A stretch of 64,000 nucleotides of DNA from an uncultured Ruegeria sp. (GTDB lineage: Bacteria; Pseudomonadota; Alphaproteobacteria; Rhodobacterales; Rhodobacteraceae), in NCBI RefSeq assembly GCF_947500045.1, contig NZ_CANMQQ010000005.1, forward strand, positions 215,514-279,513, read 5' to 3'. The position numbers and the translations under genes were made by a program. Below the pieces are notes generated by a model. It saw only the letters and a program-made list of their open reading frames with translations, made no database searches and was not told the DNA's origin. The number at the start of each line of letters is the position of its first letter. Position 1 is the first letter of the stretch. This document shows positions 9,211 through 18,766 of this stretch, piece by piece.

Positions 9211-10434
9211 TCAATTCAATGCGTAGGTCACCTGAAGGCCAACGCTCCATGCGCTATTGCCGGTAAAGGTCGCGCGGTTATCCGGCCCGGTGCCGTTTGC
9301 GGTGGCGTCACCGATATCAGTATAACGCACGCCGCCCGAGATTTTTGCTTTCTCAAGTGAGTATGTACCACCCAGCCCGATGCTCCAGAAACCATCTGTC
9401 GGTCCCAGGTTCGATACGGAGTTCCCCTGAGAGGTTTCGTAGCCAAGCGTTACTGCGCCCGAGAACTCATCAGTGAATTGGTAACCGAGACCAAGCGAAT
9501 AAGTCCATGTCGCTTCTTCATAGTCGACAAGATTGATGCCGGTTAGGCCAGTATACACTGGTGGCGCATAGACAGTTTGCGGCCAATCAACCCAGCGCAC
9601 CGAACCAAACAGCAGAGTTTTAGGTGCAACACCCGTCTGGAAGTCGAGGTTGACGGACTGAGGTGTTACCACCTCGGTGGATGAATCTGCGCTGTTCCGG
9701 GCAATTTCGGGGAATGGATTGAATGCCAAGGAGTCATTAGACTCGGTCTGTGACAAATCATGTTTGATCTTAGAGTTGTACGTTAGCGCGACCCGGGCCG
9801 CGATATCGGGGCGCTCCCAAGCAACACCTACCACATAACCGAAATCGATTTCGGCATCGGTTTCAACGCGGTATCCGCCAGATGGAAACGGCATTGTGCT
9901 AGCTCCGGCGATTGGTACCGATACGCTTGCTTTCAGCCGTTGCGCCCGGACACCACCAATTACGCTGAATCCGCTATCCAATTTATACCGAAGCAGTGCT
10001 GTAATAGCGTCAGTGTCGGCCTTTGCCCTCAATACATCCTGGTTCGCGCCGGGCGGAAATGGAGGCGAGGAGCCTAAGACATTCTGTGATAGCGGGTAAT
10101 CCGAAGAATAGTCGATATCCGCACCAAAGGGCTGATCGTAGACCAGTGCAAAATCGAGCTTTTCGGTCAATGATGTCTTGTAGGCCAGATGTGGCGTGAA
10201 GAAGCTGTTCGTAACATTGCCTGAGTCGACTTCTTCACCAAATGTTGGGCTGCCCGGGATCTGATCCTCCATCGATCCGCTGACATCGGGTTTGGTGTAT
10301 CCCAACCGAAACTGTACGACAGAGCCTTCTTCAAACAGGATGTTGACGCCCTGACCGCTACGGTCCAGTCCGCCCGCCTGCGCGGTGGTTGCCCCGATGC
10401 ACAACGCGCATGCGTGAAACAACGATCGTTTCAT
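9211..10434 (-). CDS. OmpP1/FadL-type outer membrane transport protein
   Basis: A 407-residue outer membrane beta-barrel of the FadL/TodX family, which takes up hydrophobic compounds such as long-chain fatty acids or aromatics. The signal peptide ends near AQA|GGLDRSGQ; the mature start GLDRSGQ is characteristic of roseobacter FadL proteins. Alternating amphipathic strands run through the protein, and it ends in an aromatic/hydrophobic strand with a terminal N (LQVTYALN), slightly off the usual C-terminal Phe. The start is fixed by a strong GGGAGGA upstream of ATG 10434. It is monocistronic, with its own terminator at 9154-9187. Substrate is unknown. Confidence 0.9.
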   Translation of the reverse strand: MKRSLFHACALCIGATTAQAGGLDRSGQGVNILFEEGSVVQFRLGYTKPDVSGSMEDQIPGSPTFGEEVDSGNVTNSFFTPHLAYKTSLTEKLDFALVYDQPFGADIDYSSDYPLSQNVLGSSPPFPPGANQDVLRAKADTDAITALLRYKLDSGFSVIGGVRAQRLKASVSVPIAGASTMPFPSGGYRVETDAEIDFGYVVGVAWERPDIAARVALTYNSKIKHDLSQTESNDSLAFNPFPEIARNSADSSTEVVTPQSVNLDFQTGVAPKTLLFGSVRWVDWPQTVYAPPVYTGLTGINLVDYEEATWTYSLGLGYQFTDEFSGAVTLGYETSQGNSVSNLGPTDGFWSIGLGGTYSLEKAKISGGVRYTDIGDATANGTGPDNRATFTGNSAWSVGLQVTYALN

Positions 10435-10551
10435 ATATTCCTCCCTACACTGTCCAACGGCCGGTAATGCTCATCCCATCAAGCGCATCCGGCCTTGTTA
10501 CCGTCAGTTACTGTCTTAAACTTTAAAATTTGGTCAACTGGTGACCGAGCG

Positions 10552-11457
10552 TTACTTTGTATGAGCACGCTGCGCGGGTGTTGCGGATTTACTACGATTT
10601 TCGGACCAAACGTTTAGGAATATCCCAGCAAAAATGACTGCCGCCCCCAATAACGTCCATTGATCCAGGGGTTCATGATAGAGAATCATTCCCAATATCG
10701 CGATGGTTGGAAGGCGTGCGAAATCAAAGGGTACCACGATTGTCGCCGGTGCGATCGCAAGTGCATTGGTGATGCAATAATGCGCAAACAGACCTGCCAC
10801 GCCCACCAGCAAAAGGAATGGGACGGTATCCGCGTTGGGCAATGTCACCTGCCCATCAATCGCTGAGGCGACCAAACCCAGCGCGGCTTGCATCAAGGTT
10901 AACCAGAACATGATGCAGCCGATGCTGACGATACGCGTGAGGGATTTCGTTGTAATTGTCGTCAATGCGAAGAGAATCGCCGACAGTGCGGCGGCTATTA
11001 CGCCGGGGCTAAGTGAGGCCTCACCCGGCTGTGCCACAATCAATATCCCGACAAATCCGATCAAGGCCGAGGTCAGCCGCAAGGCAGTCAACCGTTCGTT
11101 CAACAACAACGGAGAGAGGAGTATCACCCAGATCGGCTGCGTGAACTCCAGTGCGAAAACCTGCGCAAGAGGAATGACCGTGACCGCATAGAACCAGAGG
11201 TTCTGCCCGGTAAAGTGCAGCACGTTTCGTACCCCGTGCAGATCAAGGCGCTTGGTCGTCACCTGATGCCATTTGCGGGATACAGTAAGGAAAAAGGCGA
11301 CGATGCAGATCCCGACGAGGCTGCGGTAGAACATGATTTCAAATGTGTCGTGGGTAACGCTTAGTTCACGCCCGGCAATCGCCATGGATGAGAATGAGGC
11401 AATAGCCCCTGTCATCCAAAGCGCGGCCTTGCCGATTTGCATTGAATTGCTGCCCAT
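10552..11457 (-). CDS. EamA/DMT-family transporter
   Basis: A roughly 301-residue inner membrane protein with about ten transmembrane helices in two EamA repeats (for example ITTKSLTRIVSIGCIMFWL and VVPFDFARLPTIAILG). The family exports metabolites or amino acids, and the substrate cannot be inferred. The start is uncertain: the frame is open to a TTG at 11562, but that site has no ribosome-binding site, so ATG 11457, just before the first helix, is chosen. Even there the Shine-Dalgarno sequence is weak. The gene stands alone between the porin gene and an acyltransferase gene, with gaps of over 100 bases on both sides. Confidence 0.88.
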   Translation of the reverse strand: MGSNSMQIGKAALWMTGAIASFSSMAIAGRELSVTHDTFEIMFYRSLVGICIVAFFLTVSRKWHQVTTKRLDLHGVRNVLHFTGQNLWFYAVTVIPLAQVFALEFTQPIWVILLSPLLLNERLTALRLTSALIGFVGILIVAQPGEASLSPGVIAAALSAILFALTTITTKSLTRIVSIGCIMFWLTLMQAALGLVASAIDGQVTLPNADTVPFLLLVGVAGLFAHYCITNALAIAPATIVVPFDFARLPTIAILGMILYHEPLDQWTLLGAAVIFAGIFLNVWSENRSKSATPAQRAHTK

Positions 11458-11687
11458 GATGTCTTGTTCACGTTCTGATGTTTGACGGGCAGAATAGATG
11501 GTGTTTTGCGTGGTGATGCAATCACTAACGAGCCCGCGGGGATTCTCGAACAATTGGCTCAATTGACTATTATCTCAGTTTTTCGCAGATCGAATTATTG
11601 TTATATATTAGTTTCTTGCGACTTATATCTAAGGCGAAGACATGAAAGTAGATGACGAGCGGCCTTGTGAATGAAACCTGTGCCGAA

Positions 11688-12266
11688 CTAATGTTTGCTC
11701 AGGATACCCCCACTCAGAACATAGCGATCCCCGCTATGGGTGCAGACAATTTCGCCATCGCCGGACAGAGGCAGATCAAGCTGCTCACCATACTCGCTCA
11801 TCCAGCCGATTTGTTTTGCCGCAACTCCAACCATCAGCGCATAGGGCTTCACGTCCGCATTGACCACGGCACCCGCGCCGACAAACGCGAACTCTCCGAT
11901 GGTTACGCCGCAAATAATGGTTGAATTGGCGCCAAGAGTGGCACCTCTCTTGACCAGAGTGTTGCGATATTCGTCTTTTCTTTCGATCAATGAGCGCGGA
12001 TTATAGACGTTGGTGAAAACCATGCTTGGACCGCAAAACACACCTTCTTCCAATATGATATTGTCGTAGATCGAGACATTGTTCTGCACTTTGCAATTGT
12101 CGCCGATGACGACTTTATTGCCAACAAACACGTTCTGTCCAAGTGAGATATTGGAACCAAGCTTGGCACCGCCGCAGATATGCACCCAATGCCAGATTCT
12201 GCAGCCGCCTCCTATTTGTGCGCCATCATCGATTATTGCTGTTTCGTGTACCGAGTAGTTGCTCAT
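11688..12266 (-). CDS. hexapeptide-repeat sugar N-acetyltransferase (WlbB/WbpD-like)
   Basis: A 192-residue left-handed beta-helix acyltransferase. Hexapeptide repeats run through about residues 8-140 (for example [18 protein letters not shown]), and the segment [10 protein letters not shown] matches the TN-x-x-x-PR element of WlbB/WbpD enzymes, which N-acetylate UDP-3-amino sugars for lipopolysaccharide. The ATG at 12266 has AAGGA seven bases upstream, which rules out a slightly longer start. The gene is isolated from other surface-polysaccharide genes here, so it may act with a pathway encoded elsewhere. The exact sugar substrate is inferred only from family resemblance. Confidence 0.85.
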   Translation of the reverse strand: MSNYSVHETAIIDDGAQIGGGCRIWHWVHICGGAKLGSNISLGQNVFVGNKVVIGDNCKVQNNVSIYDNIILEEGVFCGPSMVFTNVYNPRSLIERKDEYRNTLVKRGATLGANSTIICGVTIGEFAFVGAGAVVNADVKPYALMVGVAAKQIGWMSEYGEQLDLPLSGDGEIVCTHSGDRYVLSGGILSKH

Positions 12267-12322
12267 CGATTTGTCCTTCGCCCGCAAACATTGCATCTTT
12301 TCAGCGCTTTAAATGAGGTTGG

Positions 12323-13882
12323 TTATTCCCACTCAATGGTTCCGGGGGGTTTCGACGTGATGTCGTAGGTGCATCGGTTGATGCCCTTGACCTCATTAAT
12401 AATACGCGTCGCAGTTTCGCCCAGGAATTCGTGACTGAACGGATAGTAATCCGCCGTCATTCCATCAACCGAAGTCACCGCGCGCAGGGCACAGGCGTAA
12501 TCATATGTCCGGCCATCCCCCATAACGCCGACCGTGCGAACGGGAAGGATGGCGACAAAGGCCTGCCAGATATCATCGTACAGGCCATGTTTGCGGATCT
12601 GATCGATATAGATCGCATCAGCCTCACGCAGGATCTCGAGTTTTTCGCGCGTGATTTCTCCGGGACAGCGGATCGCAAGGCCGGGGCCGGGGAAAGGATG
12701 GCGACCGATGAAACTGTCGGGCAAACCAAGCTCGTGGCCCAAGGCGCGAACTTCATCCTTGAACAGTTCACGAAGGGGTTCGACAAGCTTAAGGCCCATT
12801 TTCTCGGGCAATCCGCCCACATTGTGGTGCGATTTGATGGTGACCGATGGACCGCCTGAGAACGAGACGGATTCGATCACATCGGGGTACAAGGTACCTT
12901 GTGCAAGAAACTCTGCGCCTTCGATTGTGTCGGCATGTTTCTGAAATACGTCGATGAACAGCTTTCCGATGATCTTGCGTTTGGTTTCGGGGTCGCTTTG
13001 CCCGTCCAACTCGCCCAGAAACAGGTCGCTTTCGTCTGCGTGAATCAATTGGATATTGTAGTTGTCGCGGAACATCCCGACGACTTCCGTCGCCTCGTTT
13101 TTGCGCAGCAAGCCGTGGTCAACGAATACACAGGTCAGTTGATCACCAATAGCTTCGTGGATCAGCATTGCCGCAACCGAACTGTCGACGCCGCCCGACA
13201 GGCCGCAGATGACCTTTTTATCTCCGACCTGTTCGCGGATTGTCGCGATCATCTGTTCGCGATAGGCGCCCATGGTCCAGTCGCCCTTGAACCCGGCCAG
13301 TTTGACAAAGTTCTCGTAGAGTTTTGCGCCTTTGGGTGTGTGGTGCACCTCGGGGTGGAACTGCACCGCATAGAAATGGCGCGACGGATCAGCGGTGATG
13401 GCAAAGGGCGCGTTGGGCGAGGTACCAAAGACCTCAAAACCCGGTGCGATTTCGCTGACGTGGTCGCCGTGACTCATCCAGACCTGTTCGTCCCCGTCGG
13501 CAAACCAGCCGTCCAGGATGTCGAGCTTGTCCTGAGGCGTGACAAAAGCGCGACCGAACTCTGCGGTACCGTGGCCGCTTTCGACCTTGCCGCCCAGTTG
13601 ATGCATCATCACCTGTTGGCCATAACAAATGCCCAAGATGGGAACGCCGTAATCAAAAATTTCCTGCGGAACGCGCGGCGAGCCTTCGCGTGTTACGCTG
13701 TCCGGACCACCGGAAAAGATCACGGCGCGAGGCGCAAAATCGCGCACAACCTCCATCGTGACATTCTGGTAGGGGTGGATTTCGCAATAGACGTTCAGTT
13801 CGCGCAGGCGGCGGGCGATAAGCTGTGTCACCTGGCTGCCGAAGTCGATGATCAGAAGGCGGTCGTGGGATGCTTGTGTCAT
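12323..13882 (-). CDS. guaA: GMP synthase (glutamine-hydrolysing)
   Basis: A 519-residue two-domain enzyme converting XMP to GMP with glutamine as nitrogen donor. The N-terminal class I glutaminase has its nucleophile Cys86 in GICYGQQ and the His/Glu pair in QFHPEVHHT. The synthetase domain has the PP-loop GLSGGVDSS, and the C-terminus KPPGTIEWE is the universally conserved end of GuaA. Length is normal. It is followed, after about 56 bases on the same strand, by the acyltransferase gene, with no functional link apparent. Confidence 0.98.
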   Translation of the reverse strand: MTQASHDRLLIIDFGSQVTQLIARRLRELNVYCEIHPYQNVTMEVVRDFAPRAVIFSGGPDSVTREGSPRVPQEIFDYGVPILGICYGQQVMMHQLGGKVESGHGTAEFGRAFVTPQDKLDILDGWFADGDEQVWMSHGDHVSEIAPGFEVFGTSPNAPFAITADPSRHFYAVQFHPEVHHTPKGAKLYENFVKLAGFKGDWTMGAYREQMIATIREQVGDKKVICGLSGGVDSSVAAMLIHEAIGDQLTCVFVDHGLLRKNEATEVVGMFRDNYNIQLIHADESDLFLGELDGQSDPETKRKIIGKLFIDVFQKHADTIEGAEFLAQGTLYPDVIESVSFSGGPSVTIKSHHNVGGLPEKMGLKLVEPLRELFKDEVRALGHELGLPDSFIGRHPFPGPGLAIRCPGEITREKLEILREADAIYIDQIRKHGLYDDIWQAFVAILPVRTVGVMGDGRTYDYACALRAVTSVDGMTADYYPFSHEFLGETATRIINEVKGINRCTYDITSKPPGTIEWE

Positions 13883-13973
13883 GACTGGCTATTAGGTCGC
13901 ATACCTTGCTTGTGCAAGCGCTATGACGTCAAATAACCCGTGTGAATCTGGTTTGTTCTGGGGGATGTGCGAT

Positions 13974-14414
13974 ATGCAGGCGCTAAGCATCAGGGTGGCG
14001 GTGTTGGACGATGCCGACGCTATTCGAACATGTCTCGGCAGTGCCTATGCGGCGTCCATGCAGGAGATCGCTGATTTGCCCGACGTAACAAGCGGGATTC
14101 AAGACGATATCAGATTGCGTCAGGTTGTGATTGCCGAAGCAGCTGCGCAGCTGTTGGGTGTCATCGTGTTTGACCGGCTGCCGGACGCGGTGAAGATATT
14201 CAACCTAGGTGTTTCTTCGGAGGCACAAGGTCGTGGGGTTGCGCGTCAGTTGCTTGATGCAGCCGAGGCCTTCGCCGATGAATCCGATTTGTCGATCCTG
14301 CGGCTGAGCACCCATCGCCTGATGTCGGGTACCCGCGCGATGTATCTCCATCTGGGTTGGCGTGAGGTCGATGCAACTGGCAATACGATACTTATGGAAA
14401 AGCATCTGTCTTGA
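13974..14414 (+). CDS. GNAT-family N-acetyltransferase
   Basis: A 146-residue GNAT enzyme with the acetyl-CoA-binding motif A visible as LGVSSEAQGRGVARQLL (Q-x-x-G-x-G/A) and a C-terminal MYLHLGWRE. The start at 13974 (MQALSIRV) is chosen because GGGGGA precedes it properly; upstream in-frame ATGs at 13923 and 13965 are poorly placed relative to a ribosome-binding site. The substrate (amino acid, antibiotic or protein terminus) is not evident. It lies divergently from guaA and upstream of the mttB-like gene, separated by about 130 bases. Confidence 0.85.
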   Translation: MQALSIRVAVLDDADAIRTCLGSAYAASMQEIADLPDVTSGIQDDIRLRQVVIAEAAAQLLGVIVFDRLPDAVKIFNLGVSSEAQGRGVARQLLDAAEAFADESDLSILRLSTHRLMSGTRAMYLHLGWREVDATGNTILMEKHLS

Positions 14415-14547
14415 TGTTGATTACAGCTGTTGCCCGGTTATCGGAGTGCATGTCGCTTTTTCCCCGATAGCGCCGTAATCTACCTCTGGCGACGTTGGTC
14501 GTTGATGTAACACGCTTATCAAACCAACCATTCAACGGGATTTTCTC

Positions 14548-16092
14548 ATGGCAGAGGCAAACACCCGGCGCAGGGCACGAGGGGGCGGTGGTGCCGCCCG
14601 TCGGGCCGAGCGTACGGCGGTCAAGATCGAAACCGCGAAATACATCGAACGCAACATTCCGAATTTCGAGGTCTTGAACGAAGAGGCACTGGAAATCATC
14701 GAAGCCAATGCGGAAACCGTATTGGCCGAGATCGGTGTGAATTTCGTTGACAATCCAGCCGCGCTGGAGCGTTGGCGCGATGCCGGTGCCGACGTCAATG
14801 GCGAACGTGTGCGCCTGCCGCGTGGCCTGGCACGCGAGTTGATCAAGACCGCCCCCAGCGAGTTCACTCAGCACGCCCGCGACCCCGCGAAATCAGTGGT
14901 GATTGGCGGCCGAAACCTGGTGCTGGCCCCGGTCTATGGCCCGCCCTTTGTGCGTGATGCGCAAGGTGGACGCCGCTATGCGACCATGGACGATTTCAAC
15001 AAGTTCGTGAAACTGGGCTATATGTCCAAGTGGCTGCATCATTCGGGCGGCACTGTCTGTGAGCCGACGGATATTCCGGTGAACAAACGCCACCTGGATA
15101 TGCTGATGGCGCATATGACCCTGTCGGACAAGCCGTTCATGGGGTCGGTCACTGATCCCAGCCGGGCACAGGATTCGGTCGAGATGTGCGAGATTCTGTT
15201 CGGCAAGGAGTTCGTGCAGAACAATACCGTCATGACCTCGCTGACCAACATCAACTCACCGATGACATTTGATGATGTGATGATGGGCTCACTTGAGGTC
15301 TACGCAAAAAACAATCAGGCCTGCATCATCTCACCCTTTATCGTCGGCGGGGCCATGGCTCCGGTTTCGGTTGCTGGTACGTTGACTCAGGTTCTGGCCG
15401 AGGTAATGGCGGGTGTGGCTTACAGCCAGATCATCCGTCCGGGTGCCCCGGCGATTTTTGGTGCCTTCGTTTCGTCGATCGACATGAATTCGGGTGCGCC
15501 AACATTCGGGACACCTGAGGCGTCCAATGTGACCTACGGGGCGGGTCAGCTGGCACGCCGTCTGGGTTTGCCGTTCCGTTCGGCTGGTTCTTTCTGCGGC
15601 TCGAAGCTACCCGATGCGCAGGCAGCCTATGAGACCGCGAACTCTCTGAATATGGGGCTGCTGTCAGGTGTGAATTTCATGCTGCACTCCTGCGGTTGGC
15701 TCGAAGGCGGTTTGGTCGCGGATTTCGAAAAGTTTGTCATGGACGCCGACCAGCTGGGTGTTTTGCACGGTCTGGCCAAAGGTGTAACCTATGACGAAGA
15801 TGCGCAGGCGATGGATGCCATTCGCGAGGTCGGTCCCGGAGGCCATTATCTAGGCTGCGCCCACACGCAGGCGAACTTCAAGGAAGCGTTCTGGAAGTCC
15901 GACTTGCTGGACTACAAACCGTTTGAGACCTGGGAAGAAGAGGGCGCCCGCGATACACAGACGCTTGCGTCGGCGCGGGTTGAACATCTGCTGGCCAACT
16001 ACCAGCAGCCGCAGCTTGATCCGGATGTAAAGGCGGCTTTGGACGCGTATGTCGCTGAAAAGAAAGCATCCATGCCGGATGCCTTCACCTGA
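14548..16092 (+). CDS. MttB-superfamily corrinoid methyltransferase (non-pyrrolysine)
   Basis: A 514-residue member of the trimethylamine methyltransferase (MttB) superfamily. The body has the TIM-barrel features of the family (for example VTYGAGQLARRLGLPFR and LHSCGWLEGGLV). The reading frame has no in-frame amber codon, so it belongs to the large non-pyrrolysine branch, whose characterised members demethylate quaternary amines such as glycine betaine and pass the methyl group to a corrinoid protein. No corrinoid protein or methyltransferase partner is adjacent. The N-terminus is rich in Arg and Gly (RRRARGGGGAARRAER) and probably disordered. Its stop codon abuts the stop of the convergent gene at 16093. 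Confidence 0.9.
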   Translation: MAEANTRRRARGGGGAARRAERTAVKIETAKYIERNIPNFEVLNEEALEIIEANAETVLAEIGVNFVDNPAALERWRDAGADVNGERVRLPRGLARELIKTAPSEFTQHARDPAKSVVIGGRNLVLAPVYGPPFVRDAQGGRRYATMDDFNKFVKLGYMSKWLHHSGGTVCEPTDIPVNKRHLDMLMAHMTLSDKPFMGSVTDPSRAQDSVEMCEILFGKEFVQNNTVMTSLTNINSPMTFDDVMMGSLEVYAKNNQACIISPFIVGGAMAPVSVAGTLTQVLAEVMAGVAYSQIIRPGAPAIFGAFVSSIDMNSGAPTFGTPEASNVTYGAGQLARRLGLPFRSAGSFCGSKLPDAQAAYETANSLNMGLLSGVNFMLHSCGWLEGGLVADFEKFVMDADQLGVLHGLAKGVTYDEDAQAMDAIREVGPGGHYLGCAHTQANFKEAFWKSDLLDYKPFETWEEEGARDTQTLASARVEHLLANYQQPQLDPDVKAALDAYVAEKKASMPDAFT

Positions 16093-16392
16093 TCACTGAT
16101 ACTGCGCGGCGCGACTGGCCTGATACAGTTGCGCCTCGCCATTCAATGCAATCAGTAAATCCAGATGACGCACCAGTGAATAGGCTGCGTCTTCTTCGAT
16201 GCGTTGTGCGTTGATTTCCCGCTCCAGTTCTAAAAGTCGGATCAGTGCTGCGCCTGTGCCAGGTATTGATCCATATCCAAGAAGGCGCTGCAGGTGGCGG
16301 TCGCGATTATAGTCCCGCGCCCCGATCTTGGCGGCACGGGCCAGCAATCGAGGGCGGCGGAGTGTGGTGATCATGGTCGTCAGGTCCTGCAC
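16093..16392 (-). CDS. DUF6477-type Rhodobacteraceae protein
   Basis: A 99-residue basic helical protein that I recognise as the DUF6477 type found in Rhodobacteraceae; function unknown. The start is taken as GTG 16392, giving MQDLTTMITTLRRPRLLAR, because AAAGGA lies eight bases upstream and relatives start with a similar MQD segment; ATG codons further up lack this support. The protein ends exactly back-to-back with the MttB-like gene (TGA and TCA adjacent, no gap). No signal or membrane segment is seen. Confidence 0.75.
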   Translation of the reverse strand: MQDLTTMITTLRRPRLLARAAKIGARDYNRDRHLQRLLGYGSIPGTGAALIRLLELEREINAQRIEEDAAYSLVRHLDLLIALNGEAQLYQASRAAQYQ

Positions 16393-16533
16393 GGCAGCAT
16401 TCCTTTGCATTCGGTTTCGGTGCCGAAAATGTGACACAACCTAAGCGGGTGTTGCCTTGACGTGGATCGCCCCGAACTATGGTTTCACCACTGTTTATCT
16501 TTTTGAATCAATTCTGCTCTGAGCTGTCTGTGA

Positions 16534-16549
16534 TTAACGAACGAGTAAC
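16534..16549 (+). promoter_or_regulatory. possible CtrA-type box
   Basis: TTAA, seven bases, then GTAAC, close to the CtrA consensus TTAA-N7-TTAA of alphaproteobacteria, about 85 bases upstream of the DUF6456-type gene. One position deviates. It lies in the 241-base gap between 16392 and 16634, where I see nothing else of note. Confidence 0.35.
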
Positions 16550-16633
16550 GAAAGCACCTCTAGTTAGATTTGGTTAACTAAGAATCCGACGGCTAAAACT
16601 GTCAGTTTGTTTTGTCGACAAGGGCGAAGAAAT

Positions 16634-17731
16634 ATGGAAAACAGCGTGGCTTTCACCGTTCCGGCATGGGTTCCCGAGGGGGCGCAACGATATCTGGACC
16701 ATACTGAATCTGGACGGTCCATTCGGGATATCGCGCGGGCAGCGGGGTGCCATGCCTCGACCATCTTGCGACAGATCCGACGGGTTGAAATGCGCCGCGA
16801 TGATCCGCTGGTAGATGCCGCGCTACAATCGCTTGCCCGATCGCATTTTTCGCCATCCGACCAACAGGCGCCGACTTTTGCCATCGTAACGCCTGCTGCA
16901 AACCAGCCTGAGGCCCAGAACGCTGAATTCGAGCGCGAGGCGCTGCGTGTTCTAAGACGTTTGTGCGAATCCGGAGCTGTTCTTGCAGTGGCCGAGGATA
17001 TGGATAAGGCCGTTGTGGTTCGGGACAACGGCGAAAGTGGAACCACCAAAACAGCAGTCGTTGATTGCCGGACTGCACAGGCGCTGGCTTTGAATGATTG
17101 GATTACCTGCGACAATCCGGGGCGCATCTCGCGATATCGAATTTCGACTTCGGGTCGCACGGCGCTAAGCCACCTCATCGCTGATGCGGAGAACCGGGCG
17201 CGCACCCAAAATGAATTTGGTATGGCGGAAGCCCCAGCTTCGTTTAAACCTGCGGCCATGGGAACAAATGCGCCGAACCAGCCCAAAGTTCGTTACAGCA
17301 CGGTCGAAAGCCCACTGATCGCGCTGGCGCGCCGTCGGGACCGGGATGGGAAGCCATTCCTCGATGAAACTTTGGTCGGCGCAGGAGAGCGTTTGCGTGA
17401 GGATTTTGAGCTTGCGCAGCTAGGACCGCAGGTCACTCAGAACTGGAATCGCTTTTTGACGTGCGGTGGGCGCGGAGACTTTGCAGCGGATTCTCATGTA
17501 GGGCAGGGCCATTCCGGGGCTCGGGATCGCGTGACACGGGCGTTGTCTGATCTGGGGCCAGGGTTAAGCGATGTCGCATTGCGCTGTTGTTGTTACCTTG
17601 AAGGGCTGGAACTGGCCGAAAAGCGCATGGGCTGGTCCGCACGCTCAGGCAAGATAGTTCTGCGCATCGCCTTGCAGCGGTTGAAACGGCACTATCAGGA
17701 TCAGGCAGAGCAGGATCGCATGATCGGCTAA
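16634..17731 (+). CDS. helix-turn-helix protein with DUF6456 domain
   Basis: A 365-residue protein. Residues about 25-50 form a helix-turn-helix (GRSIRDIARAAGCHASTILRQI), so it probably binds DNA. The C-terminal region beginning RRDRDGKPFLDETLVGAGERLREDFELA is the DUF6456 signature as I recall it from Rhodobacteraceae, followed by SGKIVLRIALQRLKRHY. The start at 16634 (MENSVAF) is preferred over a non-ATG start 27 bases upstream. A possible CtrA box lies upstream, which would fit a cell-cycle or motility-linked regulator, but that is speculation. Targets are unknown. Confidence 0.8.
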   Translation: MENSVAFTVPAWVPEGAQRYLDHTESGRSIRDIARAAGCHASTILRQIRRVEMRRDDPLVDAALQSLARSHFSPSDQQAPTFAIVTPAANQPEAQNAEFEREALRVLRRLCESGAVLAVAEDMDKAVVVRDNGESGTTKTAVVDCRTAQALALNDWITCDNPGRISRYRISTSGRTALSHLIADAENRARTQNEFGMAEAPASFKPAAMGTNAPNQPKVRYSTVESPLIALARRRDRDGKPFLDETLVGAGERLREDFELAQLGPQVTQNWNRFLTCGGRGDFAADSHVGQGHSGARDRVTRALSDLGPGLSDVALRCCCYLEGLELAEKRMGWSARSGKIVLRIALQRLKRHYQDQAEQDRMIG

Positions 17732-17790
17732 CCGACACCTGCATCATATAGTGGCCTTGTGTAGCGGGCCGCAAATGATAATCAGGGGTT

Positions 17791-18714
17791 ATGAATTTCA
17801 CCATCCGACAACTGCAGTATTTCCGCGCCGTAGCTGAGCAACGCAATTTTGGGCGTGGGGCACAGGCCTGCCATGTTTCGCAGCCTGCGCTCTCGGTTCA
17901 GATCAAGGCGCTGGAAGACACCATGGGTGGGCCGTTGTTTGAACGGCAGGCCCGTGACATCCTGCTGACGCCGCTTGGGCGTGATGTTCTGGAATATGCG
18001 CAACGCGTTCTGAATGCGGCAGATCGCCTGGATCAGTTCGCCCGTGATCATTCCGGTGGCCATCGCTCTCTGTCGATCGGTATTATACCAACCGTCGCGC
18101 CGTATCTGCTGCCGGGTGTACTGGCCGGGCTGCGGGCTTCGGATGTCTCGTTGAGGGTACAAATTCGTGAGGCGCCGACCGAGCGATTGCTATCAATGCT
18201 GCGCTTGGGTGACATTGATGCGGCGGTCCTGGCATTGCCACTTGGCAGCGGAACATTCCATGAAGCGCCGTTGTTCGAAGACCGGTTTTTGTTGGCGGGA
18301 AGCCAGACTCGGTTGAATCGGTTAACAGTCAGCCCGGATGCATTGCGGCCAGTTGACCTGAAGACCGCACAGTTGATGCTGTTGGAAGATGGGCACTGCC
18401 TGACCGATCAGGCGCTTGAGGTCTGCGGCCAGGATCGCACCAGTGGTCAGATCAACATGGGTGCGTCATCGCTGGCCACGTTGTCTCGCTTGGTCGCCGA
18501 AGGGTTCGGCCTGACCCTGATGCCCGAACTGGCGGCGCAGGCCGAGACGAGTGCGGTGCCGGGATTGCGATTGCTGCGATTTGGCGCGCCGCAACCGGCG
18601 CGGACAATTGGGCTGGTGCGCCGCGCCTCGACCCAAAGCGAAGAGTGGTTTGACCGTTTGGCACAAGTGATCCGGCAAGTCGGTGAAGAGGTGGTCGCAA
18701 AAACCCGCGTGTGA
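17791..18714 (+). CDS. oxyR: OxyR-type LysR regulator of peroxide response
   Basis: A 307-residue LysR regulator. The N-terminal winged helix is FGRGAQACHVSQPALSVQI. In the effector domain, Cys203 and Cys212 sit in DGHCLTDQA and EVCGQ, with the same nine-residue spacing and local sequence as the redox pair Cys199/Cys208 of E. coli OxyR, so it should form the regulatory disulfide in response to hydrogen peroxide. It faces a Prx5-type peroxiredoxin gene across a short terminator, which supports the peroxide role. Catalase genes are not in this window. Confidence 0.93.
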   Translation: MNFTIRQLQYFRAVAEQRNFGRGAQACHVSQPALSVQIKALEDTMGGPLFERQARDILLTPLGRDVLEYAQRVLNAADRLDQFARDHSGGHRSLSIGIIPTVAPYLLPGVLAGLRASDVSLRVQIREAPTERLLSMLRLGDIDAAVLALPLGSGTFHEAPLFEDRFLLAGSQTRLNRLTVSPDALRPVDLKTAQLMLLEDGHCLTDQALEVCGQDRTSGQINMGASSLATLSRLVAEGFGLTLMPELAAQAETSAVPGLRLLRFGAPQPARTIGLVRRASTQSEEWFDRLAQVIRQVGEEVVAKTRV

Positions 18715-18718
18715 CAAA

Positions 18719-18745
18719 AAAGGCCCGCCGAGATGGCGAGCCTAG
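18719..18745. terminator. bidirectional hairpin between oxyR and peroxiredoxin gene
   Basis: AGGCCCGCC and GGCGAGCCT pair around a GAGAT-type loop with one mismatch, preceded by a run of six A that gives T on the minus strand. It lies between two convergent stop codons. Confidence 0.6.
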
Positions 18746-18766
18746 AAACAAGTGCAATCAAGTAGA

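Noticed and set aside
12899..13936. 345-codon plus-strand frame opposite guaA
   Set aside because: Antisense shadow of an intact guaA with all catalytic motifs.
14548..16092. Pyrrolysine-containing trimethylamine methyltransferase
   Set aside because: The frame is continuous without an in-frame TAG, so it is the non-pyrrolysine branch of MttB.
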